41,787 bases of DNA from Clostridiales bacterium (GTDB taxonomy: Bacteria; Bacillota; Clostridia; Lachnospirales; Lachnospiraceae). Of this stretch, positions 32,222 to 40,253 are shown in pieces. The stretch covers positions 1 through 41,787 of the forward strand of contig JAJQCB010000297.1 of assembly GCA_021203005.1 (NCBI GenBank). Direction: 5' to 3'. Numbering within the stretch: the stretch's first letter is position 1; every line of letters begins with the position of its first letter. A model generated the notes under the pieces. That model had not been told where the DNA came from, searched no databases, and was given only the letters and a program-made list of their open reading frames with translations. A program made the position numbers and the translations under genes.

Positions 32222-33370
32222 TTAAATGTCACTCAGAGAAATCCACACATTCCCTTCCCGGCTGCTTTTTAAACATGCCTCCACAAAAGCAAGTCCTTCT
32301 GCTCCGTAAGCAATATCCGGATAGTCCGCCATATCTTCTGAAAAGGTACCTTCCTCTCTGGCGCAGATGCACTCCGTAAAATTCCGGTATAAATTACCCA
32401 TTGCCTCCAGCCATCCTTCCGTATGACCCGCGGGAAGCCTCCCATATTTCGATGCGGAGGAATAAATACTCTCGTACCCTCTGTGCAATTCAGTAATCGT
32501 CCCATCCGCTCGGATTACCGTAACTTTTTCAGACTCTTCCTGAGACCAGAGAATTGTTCCTTTGCTTCCGTAGATTCTGACTTTCAATGCATTATCGCTT
32601 CCGATCGCCACCTGAGAAGTCCAGTAAACTCCGGAGGCTCCGTTTTCAAATTCCACCAGCACTGTATCATTATCATCAAGAACACGCCCCGGAACAACCA
32701 CATCCATTTTTGCCAGAACTTTTTTGATTTTCAGTCCGGTCATCATAGCTACTGCATTCTCCACATGGGTACCCAGATCTCCCAGGCAATTTACGTTTCC
32801 GGATTTTTCCGGATCACATCTCCATGCTCCCTGCTTTCCTCCGGAGTTGTCCTCAAAAGCCAGCCACCCCTGCGGGTATTCTGCCATCACCATCCTGACA
32901 TCCCCGATATCACTGTTACGCACCATTTCCCGCACATGTTTCGCAGTAACATGCCCCATATAAGTGTAGGTTACCATGAACAGGAGATTTTTTTCCTCAG
33001 CCAGTTTCTGCAACTCCACCGCCTGTGCATAGGTTACTGTGACCGGCTTGTCACAGACAACATGTATTCCTGCCTCCAAAAATGCTCTGCACATCTCAAA
33101 ATGCATATAATTGGGGGTTACGATTACAACAAAATCAATGCCATCCTCTCTTTGTGCTTCTTTTTCGGCCATCTCCTTATAATCACAGTAACAGCGGTCG
33201 GAATCCAGACCTGTCTCTTTTGCAATCTGCACAGATTTTTCCATGCTTCTGGAAAAAACTCCAGCCGCGAGTACTGCATTTCCGTCAAGCTGAATCGCTC
33301 TTCTGTGAGCCGCGCCTATAAACCCATCCGGACCTCCGCCTATCATTCCGTAATTTAATTTTCGTGACAT
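32222..33370 (-). CDS. Gfo/Idh/MocA-family NAD-dependent glycoside 3-dehydrogenase candidate
   Basis: A 382-residue NAD(P)-dependent oxidoreductase. It shows the Rossmann motif GGGPDGFIG (11-19) with the following AHRRAIQLDG, a wording typical of the subgroup containing DgpA, the CDKPVT motif with catalytic K108, and GDLGTHVENA with D198 and H202 as the second catalytic pair. In C-glycoside catabolism this enzyme oxidises the sugar C3 hydroxyl, which makes the bond labile for the DgpBC-type lyase. It also resembles inositol and glucose dehydrogenases. It lies 33 bases downstream of the xylose isomerase-like gene and has an AAAGGAGAAGG site. Confidence 0.9.
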   Translation of the reverse strand: MSRKLNYGMIGGGPDGFIGAAHRRAIQLDGNAVLAAGVFSRSMEKSVQIAKETGLDSDRCYCDYKEMAEKEAQREDGIDFVVIVTPNYMHFEMCRAFLEAGIHVVCDKPVTVTYAQAVELQKLAEEKNLLFMVTYTYMGHVTAKHVREMVRNSDIGDVRMVMAEYPQGWLAFEDNSGGKQGAWRCDPEKSGNVNCLGDLGTHVENAVAMMTGLKIKKVLAKMDVVVPGRVLDDNDTVLVEFENGASGVYWTSQVAIGSDNALKVRIYGSKGTILWSQEESEKVTVIRADGTITELHRGYESIYSSASKYGRLPAGHTEGWLEAMGNLYRNFTECICAREEGTFSEDMADYPDIAYGAEGLAFVEACLKSSREGNVWISLSDI

Positions 33371-33403
33371 TTCCTTCTCCTTTCCGGCTCCGCAAAACCG
33401 ATC

Positions 33404-34438
33404 TTATATAATCCCCATCAACAAATTCATTACATACATCTCAAGACCTTCAAAATCTCTGGTCTCCACACATTTCTTCTGGAAATCATAATCAAACCTT
33501 TTTACTTTATCTTCCAAAGCCTGCACAATCTTCAGGCTGTTCTCCAGATGTTTATAACTGTCTTCATCCGTAGTCGTACGCATTGCTTTTACATCGAGAC
33601 CCACATATTCTCCGTTGGATCCGAAATTGTTCTCCACCAGAACTTTAACCTGGTTAAATGCCTGACGCAGATTCTCTACCCCAAATGATTTATCCTGGTC
33701 AAATTTGATCCCATTCTGGTCATTCAGATGCACGCCCCACAATTTTCCCATCGCCATGGCAAATCCAATTTCGTGCGCCGGATCCAGGCCTGCCAGAATA
33801 GCGTGTGCGGATTCCAAAAGCCCGCCAACACGGGACGGATCAATCGTTGCAGCTGACACACCCATAACATGTCCCATCGTCCCGCAGATACTCCGGTCAA
33901 TCGGCTCATTAGGTTTCGGCTCAATCATAATTTTAATATCGGCATCATAGCGAAGCATTTCATTGATTGCCTCTACCAGTTGCCTGGTAGCCCAGACAGA
34001 GCTCTTGCTTTCCGCGCAAAGTGTGCCTTCTCTTGCAAGCCAGAGCACAACCTTGTCTGCTCCCAGTTCATTTGCAATATCAATCGACCGCTTTGCTCGC
34101 CACATGGCAAACTCTCTGTCATCCTCGCTGGTAGACATAAACCCGCCGTCCACTGTGTGGGGATCCATCCAAAGTCTGGGAGCTACAAACTCCGCAGCCA
34201 GATGATACTTATCCAACAGGGCTTTTACTTTTCTTGCCTCCTCCTTAATTTCTTCTTCCGTAAGCTCATTGATGTTCGGCACTGCATCGTCATCGTGAAA
34301 CTGGATAGCCGAGAAACCCATCTCAGAAAACTTCTTAATTTTTTCTTCAAACGGGATCTCTGCTCTGGTGGCTGGCCCGTAAGAGTCTGCTCCGCTGTGA
34401 ACATTCCATGGACCTACTGAAAATTTAAACTGTGACAT
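33404..34438 (-). CDS. Xylose isomerase-like enzyme
   Basis: A 344-residue TIM barrel with an apparently complete xylose/glucose isomerase active site: H48 and D51 in FHDDD, the WLAREG strand, E173 and K175 in EPKPNEP, E209 and H212 in ESAHA, D240 in HLND, D247 and D249 in FDQDK, and D282 in GLDVK. It is about 45 residues shorter than Streptomyces-type XylA, chiefly at the C-terminus. It is the first gene of the seven-gene operon and has GAAAGGAG before the ATG. It could turn released glucose or an isomer into a ketose for the neighbouring kinase. No xylulokinase is present, so a role in xylose use is unlikely. Confidence 0.85.
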   Translation of the reverse strand: MSQFKFSVGPWNVHSGADSYGPATRAEIPFEEKIKKFSEMGFSAIQFHDDDAVPNINELTEEEIKEEARKVKALLDKYHLAAEFVAPRLWMDPHTVDGGFMSTSEDDREFAMWRAKRSIDIANELGADKVVLWLAREGTLCAESKSSVWATRQLVEAINEMLRYDADIKIMIEPKPNEPIDRSICGTMGHVMGVSAATIDPSRVGGLLESAHAILAGLDPAHEIGFAMAMGKLWGVHLNDQNGIKFDQDKSFGVENLRQAFNQVKVLVENNFGSNGEYVGLDVKAMRTTTDEDSYKHLENSLKIVQALEDKVKRFDYDFQKKCVETRDFEGLEMYVMNLLMGII

Positions 34439-34482
34439 ATCGTGTCTCCTTTCTTTTCGACCTCTTCGTTGTCTGTGAATCT

Positions 34483-34511
34483 ATCATAGCAGTTACCAAT
34501 TAGTCACTCTA
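34483..34511 (-). promoter_or_regulatory. Promoter of the sugar operon, weak -35
   Basis: TATGAT (34483-34488) on the minus strand has TAGAGT (34506-34511) 17 bases upstream, a very poor -35. The start would be near 34476. A weak -35 next to direct repeats is typical of activator-dependent promoters. Confidence 0.5.
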
Positions 34512-34540
34512 TGACAATTCTGTTCTGGGAAATATGACAA
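34510..34540 (-). promoter_or_regulatory. Direct-repeat operator, putative AraC-type binding site
   Basis: TATGACAA occurs at 34510-34517 and 34533-34540, a 23-bp period. On the operon's strand these read TTGTCATA twice, and the proximal copy touches the -35 region. Two direct half-sites spaced about two helical turns apart suit an AraC-family dimer. Confidence 0.45.
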
Positions 34541-34671
34541 ATAAACTATTTGAATCAAATAATATAATCACGGCTGGCACATGCATAAAATTCCGGTTTT
34601 CTGCTAACACTTTCATAGATAGTAACGACTGCAACGAAACCCTTCCCGTTTATACAAGAAAGGAGCCACCC

Positions 34672-36132
34672 ATGCACATCGTATTCATCACTCCGGCCAG
34701 CACACTCCGCCGCTTCCCCGTTTACCGCCTGGGAAGCCGGTTTTACGGGCATCCGAACGCCATCACCGGTCCGCTGATCCTCGGCGGCATTTTAAAGAAA
34801 GCCGGCCATACCGTGGAAGTATATGAAGAGCTGAACGGAAAACTGCCTCTGAAGAAATGTCTGAAAAAGGCGGACGTCTTTTCCATCTACACGATGACCT
34901 CCACCGCGCCCAGAGCCTATGAGCTCGCCGAAATCATCCATGCAAATTCGGATGCCAAAGTCATCCTTGGCGGCATTCACGCCTCCGCGCTCCCCGACGA
35001 GGCAGCGCAGCACGCCGACCATGTCATCGTGGGCGAAGGGGAATCCGCCATTCTCGATGTCGTGGAAGGACGAATCACGGACAAAATCATCCGAACTGCG
35101 CCGCCAACCGATCTGGACGCCCTGCCGCTGCCGGATTACAGCATTCTGAAAACGCCCTGCGACTGCGCCAACATTATGACCACCCGGGGCTGTACTTACC
35201 GCTGTACCTTCTGCACTACCTCACGGATGTTTGCACCGTACCGCCAGCGCAGTGTGGACAGCGTCATCAATGAAATTCGCTCTTATAAAAAAATGGGATT
35301 TCGCTACATGAATTTTGAGGACGACAATTTTACCGCCGACAAAGAACGGGCAAAGGAAATCTGCCGCCGCATGATAGAGGAAAATCTTATATTTAAGGAA
35401 ACTTTTTTCTTCGGGCGCACGGACATAGCCGACGACGAGGAATTGATGACTCTGTTGAAAAAAGCACACTTAAACCGCGTGCTCATCGGCATTGAATCCC
35501 TGAATGAAAAGGCACTGGAAGAGATTCATAAAGGGCAGCACCGGGATGACATCGTCCGGGCAGCCAAAGCCTGCCGTAAGCATAAACTCCGTCTCTTCGA
35601 TCTGATTTTCCTCGGTTTAGAGGCAGCCACCAGAGAAGACATCCGAAAAGCCGTCCGCTTTGCCAAAGATCTGGACGCCTACCAGCTGCAGCCCGCCATC
35701 CTGACCCCCTATCCGGGCACCCCGGTCTATCAGCAGTTTGACGCCGAAAACCGGATGATCGTCCCCGACTGGGAACAGTATGATATGATGAATGTCACTT
35801 TCCGTCCCGCAAACCTGAGTCCCTGGGAGCTGCAGGAGGAATTTTACCACGCGGTCACACATTTTTACACATTCCGCTCCGCCATCCGGATTGGGAAGAT
35901 TTTCGGATGGGGATACGCCATACGACGCCTGGGGCTGGCATTTTTCTCTAAAGCCGGGGCGTTCGGCGCGCGGTTTGCCGCGGAGCATGCAAAAGGAACA
36001 TTCTATTATAAACTCAAACACGGTGTCTATGAGGAAGAACAGGCGAAGGGCAGACCGGTGCTTTACCAACTCTCAGAAAATGATCAGGAAAACAATTTTC
36101 TAACATGGGAAAAGGAGCGGCTGATCAGTTAG
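34672..36132 (+). CDS. B12-binding-domain radical SAM protein
   Basis: A 486-residue class B radical SAM enzyme. Residues 1-140 form a Rossmann-like cobalamin-binding-type domain (PLILGGILKKAGHTVEVYE, VILGGIHASALPDEA, VIVGEGE) but lack the DxHxxG cobalamin-ligand motif. The radical SAM core starts at about 165 and has the 4Fe-4S motif C174-x3-C178-x2-C181 (TTRGCTYRCTFC), followed by MNFEDDNFTADKERA and the GIESLNEKAL strand. The C-terminal 90 residues are basic. The start at 34672 follows GAAAGGAG; an open frame reaches back to 34534 without a binding site. The family includes BchE- and hopanoid-type enzymes; the substrate is unknown and no partner gene is nearby. Confidence 0.88.
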   Translation: MHIVFITPASTLRRFPVYRLGSRFYGHPNAITGPLILGGILKKAGHTVEVYEELNGKLPLKKCLKKADVFSIYTMTSTAPRAYELAEIIHANSDAKVILGGIHASALPDEAAQHADHVIVGEGESAILDVVEGRITDKIIRTAPPTDLDALPLPDYSILKTPCDCANIMTTRGCTYRCTFCTTSRMFAPYRQRSVDSVINEIRSYKKMGFRYMNFEDDNFTADKERAKEICRRMIEENLIFKETFFFGRTDIADDEELMTLLKKAHLNRVLIGIESLNEKALEEIHKGQHRDDIVRAAKACRKHKLRLFDLIFLGLEAATREDIRKAVRFAKDLDAYQLQPAILTPYPGTPVYQQFDAENRMIVPDWEQYDMMNVTFRPANLSPWELQEEFYHAVTHFYTFRSAIRIGKIFGWGYAIRRLGLAFFSKAGAFGARFAAEHAKGTFYYKLKHGVYEEEQAKGRPVLYQLSENDQENNFLTWEKERLIS

Positions 36133-36150
36133 CTGCTCCTTCTTTCTTCC
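36112..36150 (+). terminator. Terminator overlapping the radical SAM stop codon
   Basis: An 11-bp stem made of AAGGAGC/GCTCCTT (36112-36118, 36135-36141) plus four more pairs with one G-U, an 8-base loop and the tail CTTTCTTCC. The stop codon TAG at 36130-36132 lies in the loop and inner stem. Confidence 0.7.
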
Positions 36151-36166
36151 ATTTTCTATAAATCAT

Positions 36167-37411
36167 TTACTTTGTTATCTTTATCTTTTTCTTGCTGCTC
36201 CAAGCGGAATAATAATATTTACCATTGACTTTTTTATACGTTCTTACGCTGACGTAGTAAGTCTTTCCTATTGTACGGCGGGTTACGGTAGTGCTGGTAC
36301 TGGATGCACCGGAAATTGTTTTTGTTCCACTGTTCTTTGTAAAGCTGCTGTCAGTCGCATACCGGATCTGATATCCCGTCACACTACTCTTTTTCGCCCA
36401 TGTTGCCTTTAATGTTTTCTTTTTTATATTGGTCAAAGATTTAAATGTCGGCGTTTCCAGACGTACAATGGTCTTTCCTGTTGTATTATATTTGCTGATC
36501 GCCGTTGTCCCATTCACGCATCTGACTGAATAGGAATATTGTGTTCCGTTTTTCGCAGTTTTATCTGTATAAGAGGTAGATGTCGTATATCCTAATGATT
36601 TCCAGGAACCACTAGCTGTTTTACGCAGCACCTGATACTTTGACGCACCGCTGACGGAGTTCCATGTAACCTTCACTCCACTCGATGTATTTGCAGGTGC
36701 TTTTAATGTAGGCGTCGAAAGCAGTTTCACTGTAATCTTAACAGTTTTGCTTGCCTTTTTATAATTTGCAGTAGCTCCCGCGGAAACAGTGATCGTCGCA
36801 GTTCCCGTACCCTTTGCTGTCACAACACCTTTTGAAGATACTGTCGCAACAGAAGTATTTGAAGATTTATAGGAGATACTTCCATCTCCGGATGTTTCCG
36901 CCGTAATTGTTCCGGTTTTGGTTTTTACCAGAGTCTTGCTGGTAGGTGAAACAGTCAACGTCTGGCTTGCCTTCTCGATGGTATAATCCGCAGTACATTC
37001 TCCGAGATAATTTCCTATTCCGGTAACTGTAATTGTATAAGATCCCGCATCCACAGGCAAATCGGAACTGTAAGAGACCGTATAGTCCGTATCTAAAGTC
37101 AAATCCTTCGTTCCGTCATTCACGGTCACAGTCGGCTTTTGTTCGTCTCCATTGTATGTGAAAGAGGTCTGATCCAGGCTTATCCACGAATCACTCAATT
37201 CGTATGATGCATCCTCATCATCTGTATCCTCTGCGATGACTGTTTCAGCCGTATCTAATGCCTCCATATCATCTGCCAGTTCCTCAGCCTGCACTGTCAT
37301 TCCCAAAAGGACGCCGGAACTCGACCCTCCGCCGACTACCATCGCAGCCAAAGCGATTGCCAGGCTTCTCTTTCCGACATTCTTAAAAAATTTTCGCTTA
37401 CCTCTGCTCAT
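36167..37411 (-). CDS. Secreted Ig-like and fibronectin type III-like repeat protein
   Basis: A 414-residue exported protein. It starts with a basic region and hydrophobic signal peptide (KRSLAIALAAMVVGGG, cleavage probably near VQAEE), then an acidic linker. An MBG-like domain follows at about 75-148 (SFTYNGDEQKPTVTV, DAGSYTITVTGIGNYLG), a Big_2-like bacterial Ig domain at 150-230 (KSSNTSVATVSSKGVVTAKGTG), and two fibronectin type III-like units at 233-320 and 321-414, the second of the Clostridia type ending in YYYSAWSSKKKIKITK. No LPXTG motif or SLH domain is present, so it is probably released or held by charge. A GTG at 37414 is an alternative start. It is likely an adhesin or accessory surface protein. 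Confidence 0.87.
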   Translation of the reverse strand: MSRGKRKFFKNVGKRSLAIALAAMVVGGGSSSGVLLGMTVQAEELADDMEALDTAETVIAEDTDDEDASYELSDSWISLDQTSFTYNGDEQKPTVTVNDGTKDLTLDTDYTVSYSSDLPVDAGSYTITVTGIGNYLGECTADYTIEKASQTLTVSPTSKTLVKTKTGTITAETSGDGSISYKSSNTSVATVSSKGVVTAKGTGTATITVSAGATANYKKASKTVKITVKLLSTPTLKAPANTSSGVKVTWNSVSGASKYQVLRKTASGSWKSLGYTTSTSYTDKTAKNGTQYSYSVRCVNGTTAISKYNTTGKTIVRLETPTFKSLTNIKKKTLKATWAKKSSVTGYQIRYATDSSFTKNSGTKTISGASSTSTTVTRRTIGKTYYVSVRTYKKVNGKYYYSAWSSKKKIKITK

Positions 37412-37438
37412 CACACCTTTTCCTCCTTGAAAAGCTCT

Positions 37439-37467
37439 TGTATATAAAATATTAAAAAACTTTCCAA
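37439..37467 (-). promoter_or_regulatory. Promoter of the Ig/FN3 protein gene
   Basis: TTGGAA (37462-37467) and TATACA (37439-37444) lie 17 bases apart on the minus strand, in an AT-rich stretch just upstream of the AAGGAGG site. Confidence 0.45.
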
Positions 37468-37496
37468 ACCACTATTTAAGCTTCAGATGTCTCTTT

Positions 37497-38657
37497 CTAC
37501 TTCGTCCGGATCTCCAGCAGCTTCTCTTTTAGCTCATTCTCAATCCGCACCATTTCTTCCTCGGCCGCCTTTCTCTTCTCGCGACCCTCGCTCTGAATCT
37601 TCATCACTTCATCAAACGTGGAAATCAGAGACTCATTCGTATGTTTCAGGGTCTCGATATCCACGATGCCGCGCTCAGACTCTTTCGCCGTCTCAATCGT
37701 GGCAGTCTTTAAAACATCCGCATTCTTGCGCAGGAGTTCGTTGGTCATATCGGTCACTTCGCGCTGTGCTTTCGCCGCCTGGTTGGAATGTTCAATTCCC
37801 AACGCAAGCACCATCTGGCTCTTCCACAGCGGAATTGTGTTCACGATCGTGGACTGAATCTTCTCCGCCATGAGCGTATCATTGTTCTGCACCAGACGGA
37901 TCTGCGGCGCAGTCTGGATCGAAATCACGCGGGTCAGCTCCAGATCATGCAGTTTCTTTTCAAAGCGCTCGCACTTATTTTCCAGGTCTTTCGCCGCCTG
38001 GGCGTCCTCCGGAAGCCCCGAGCGGTTTGCACGGTCTACAGCTGCCTGCAGTTCATTCGCGCGAACCTCAGCCAGCTTCTTCTTCCCGGCCAGAATGTAC
38101 ATGGATAATTCCTTAAAATAGGTAAGATTTACGTCATACATCTTGTCCAGCAGTGCGATATCCTTCAACAGGGTCTGCTGGTGGTTCTCCAGCGCCTCGC
38201 ATACTGCCGTCACGTTGGTCTCCGCTTTCGCGTATTTCGCTTTCAGCGCAGTCGTGCGGTTCGCGGACTTTTTAAACAGTCCCTTGATTCCTTTCTCATT
38301 TTCGTCGATCTCAAAGCTTTTCAGCTCCGTTACCAGGGAGGTCAGCATACCGCCCACTTCCCCAAGGTCTTTGGTACGGACATTCTGCAGCGCGGTCTCC
38401 GAGAAATCCGCCATTTTTTTCTGCGTGCCCACGCCATACTGGAGAATCGCCTGGGAATTGTTGATGTCGATCTTCTGCGAGAACTCCTCCACCATCTTCT
38501 GCTCTTCCTCTGTCAAGTTGCTCTCATTAAAATCCTGTGCGTCCGACGCGGACAGTTCCGTCGTCCCGGACACAGCAGACGGAAGTTCCTGTGTGTCAGG
38601 TGTCACGTCAAAGGATAATGTCGGTGTGGTTGTCATGTCTTTTAAATCTACGCTCAT
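37497..38657 (-). CDS. telA: TelA-family toxic anion resistance-like protein
   Basis: A 386-residue, mostly helical cytoplasmic protein of the TelA family. Long coiled-coil helices dominate from about residue 70 to the C-terminus, with typical segments GVGTQKKMADFSETALQNVR, LFKKSANRTTALKAKY and IPLWKSQMVLALG. The family was named for tellurite resistance, but the mechanism is unclear and a link to cell-envelope stress is suspected. The start at 38657 has AAGGGGG five bases upstream; an open frame extends back to 38774 through a non-coding repeat. It follows the xpaC gene on the same strand, the usual pairing. Confidence 0.9.
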   Translation of the reverse strand: MSVDLKDMTTTPTLSFDVTPDTQELPSAVSGTTELSASDAQDFNESNLTEEEQKMVEEFSQKIDINNSQAILQYGVGTQKKMADFSETALQNVRTKDLGEVGGMLTSLVTELKSFEIDENEKGIKGLFKKSANRTTALKAKYAKAETNVTAVCEALENHQQTLLKDIALLDKMYDVNLTYFKELSMYILAGKKKLAEVRANELQAAVDRANRSGLPEDAQAAKDLENKCERFEKKLHDLELTRVISIQTAPQIRLVQNNDTLMAEKIQSTIVNTIPLWKSQMVLALGIEHSNQAAKAQREVTDMTNELLRKNADVLKTATIETAKESERGIVDIETLKHTNESLISTFDEVMKIQSEGREKRKAAEEEMVRIENELKEKLLEIRTK

Positions 38658-38694
38658 AGTAGCCCCCTTATATTTTTTTGTTTCAATTATTTCC

Positions 38695-38741
38695 TCAGCC
38701 GCACTTCGCAGCAAGTACGAAGTACTGTCCTGAGTAGTTAC
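38695..38741 (-). repeat. Structured dispersed repeat, copy B
   Basis: The second copy of the 47-base element at 14967-15013, in the same orientation relative to the next gene. Here the hairpin is more regular: outer CTCAG/CTGAG, inner GTACTTCG/CGAAGTGC with one G-U pair. It lies between xpaC and telA. Confidence 0.7.
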
Positions 38742-38839
38742 TCTGCTTCTGTTATTTATACATTTTTCACTCAACCACCATCCATGAACCTCACATTTAC
38801 TTCACAGACAGATGCTTCATTCTTATTTTTACATAAGCT

Positions 38840-40063
38840 TCATCCCTGAGCATGCAGCTCGTCCTCCTTCAGCCCATCCTGCGCCAGTATCGTATGCAGC
38901 ACAGAAATATCCGAAGAGATATCCCAGGCCCGGTTCTCAAACAGGCTGTCCAGCAGCTTTTCATACGCCACATTCAGTGTGTCAATCGTCTTATCAATCT
39001 CAAGCTTAGTGGAAGAAATATTATCTCCCGCCACCGGCTGGGAATCCAGTTCCTGGTAGGCATCCAAAAGCTTTTTCGTCGTCGGAAGATAATAACTCAT
39101 CAGTTTATTCAGTTCCGGCGCTACCTCCGGATGCGCACGGACCACGTCAAAAATCCGCGTCACCACGCGCTCCATGCGATCCAGCTTAGCCGAGATCTCC
39201 TCACCTGGGATCCGCTCGTTGGCCGCGTGAATATAGTCGATGTAATCTTTCCCTTTTTGAATCAGTTCTCTGCACTCCGGAGGAAGCTCTGCATCCGCTT
39301 TTTCAGCCTCCTGCTCTCTGCGTTTTTGCCGCTCCTGTTCTTCTGCCTGCCGCCTGGCCTGCGCCGCATAATCCTCCTGCGCAAGCCGGTATGCCTGATA
39401 AGCCTCGTCCGAAAGGATAAAGTAGTTCTGATCCCTGTCAATATGCGCCTGATAAAACAGTCTCCGGTCTATCATCTTCTGCAGATCACGCACAGTGAAT
39501 TCTACCGATTTTCCCACGCGGTCCGCCAGTTCCCGGATCGGGACATTCCACCGCTGCCGGAACATCCGGATATAAGTCTGGTAACGGTTAAGAAAACGCA
39601 GTTTTTTCGTCCCATTTACCGCTACCGCCAGCGACAACGCCGTCAGCACTCCAAATACCACAGCTCCCGCAATCACAAATGGGTCGCTAAACGCGACCGC
39701 CACCAATGTGAGAAACAAAATACCGAAAATCAGGGTTGCCGGATAGCCGCCCGCGCACATAAGAATCGAAGCCGCCTTGCCTTTCGGATGCTGGTCAAAC
39801 AGATATACCGTCGGTCGGGTTGTGTTCCTGCTCCCGTTTTGGCGCTGCGCAGAGGCATTTTCTCCGTAGGCGGTATCGGCGCCATAATTGCCGTTGTATG
39901 ATGTCTGGTAATTCGAATTTCCCCGCCCCGTCGCGGCGTCAATGGTATTGTTGATAATATCCCCGACACTTCTGCTCAGGTTAGAAAAATCACCGTACCG
40001 GATCGCATCATCCACGGTATTCAAAATCTGCCTGCCAAAATTGTCCCATCCGTTTTCTGCCAT
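38840..40063 (-). CDS. xpaC: XpaC-family membrane protein
   Basis: A 407-residue protein of the XpaC family (annotated historically as 5-bromo-4-chloroindolyl phosphate hydrolysis protein). A polar, low-complexity N-terminus (1-90, Asn/Gly/Thr-rich) is followed by two membrane helices at about 98-145 (PATLIFGILFLTLVAVAFSD, FVIAGAVVFGVLTALSLAVAV), a winged-helix-like segment (VPIRELADRVGKSVEFTVRDL), a charged coiled coil rich in Q/E/R/A (about 225-265), and a helical C-terminal domain. The start at 40063 has AAAGGTG upstream. XpaC genes are regularly paired with telA, as here, suggesting a joint role in envelope stress; the direct activity is unknown. Confidence 0.85.
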   Translation of the reverse strand: MAENGWDNFGRQILNTVDDAIRYGDFSNLSRSVGDIINNTIDAATGRGNSNYQTSYNGNYGADTAYGENASAQRQNGSRNTTRPTVYLFDQHPKGKAASILMCAGGYPATLIFGILFLTLVAVAFSDPFVIAGAVVFGVLTALSLAVAVNGTKKLRFLNRYQTYIRMFRQRWNVPIRELADRVGKSVEFTVRDLQKMIDRRLFYQAHIDRDQNYFILSDEAYQAYRLAQEDYAAQARRQAEEQERQKRREQEAEKADAELPPECRELIQKGKDYIDYIHAANERIPGEEISAKLDRMERVVTRIFDVVRAHPEVAPELNKLMSYYLPTTKKLLDAYQELDSQPVAGDNISSTKLEIDKTIDTLNVAYEKLLDSLFENRAWDISSDISVLHTILAQDGLKEDELHAQG

Positions 40064-40124
40064 TTTATACACCTTTTATCTAGTCTGATAAATAATAGCT
40101 TAATTTTCTTCAACCTTACTAATT

Positions 40125-40130
40125 ATTATA
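40125..40130 (-). promoter_or_regulatory. -10 element upstream of xpaC
   Basis: A perfect TATAAT on the minus strand about 60 bases before the start codon. No good -35 was found 16 to 18 bases upstream, so this is tentative. Confidence 0.35.
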
Positions 40131-40175
40131 GTTGACTCAGAGAGAAAAATCTACCCTGTTTTTATGAAAATGGAA

Positions 40176-40222
40176 AACGAAAAAACTCCCGCGGCCATCG
40201 GACATCATCCGAACCCGCGGGA
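40176..40222 (-). terminator. Terminator of the etfBA operon
   Basis: An outer 8-bp stem (TCCCGCGG/CCGCGGGA, 40187-40194 and 40215-40222) with an inner TCGGA/TCCGA hairpin, followed on the minus strand by GTTTTTTCGTTTTCC. It starts 32 bases past the etfA stop. Confidence 0.85.
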
Positions 40223-40253
40223 ATCTTTCATAATATTTCAAAAGTCAAAAGCA

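Noticed and set aside
32423-33358. Plus-strand open frame of 311 codons opposite the Gfo/Idh/MocA gene
   Set aside because: Antisense shadow with Cys/His-rich composition and no ribosome binding site.
33404-34438. Xylose utilisation operon
   Set aside because: The xylose isomerase-like gene has no xylulokinase or xylose transporter nearby, and its operon partners act on keto sugars.
34534-34671. N-terminal extension of the radical SAM protein
   Set aside because: The extra 46 codons lack a ribosome binding site and family similarity; GAAAGGAG lies just before the ATG at 34672.
38658-38774. N-terminal extension of TelA
   Set aside because: It covers the dispersed repeat copy B and the AAGGGGG site; the family N-terminus fits the start at 38657.
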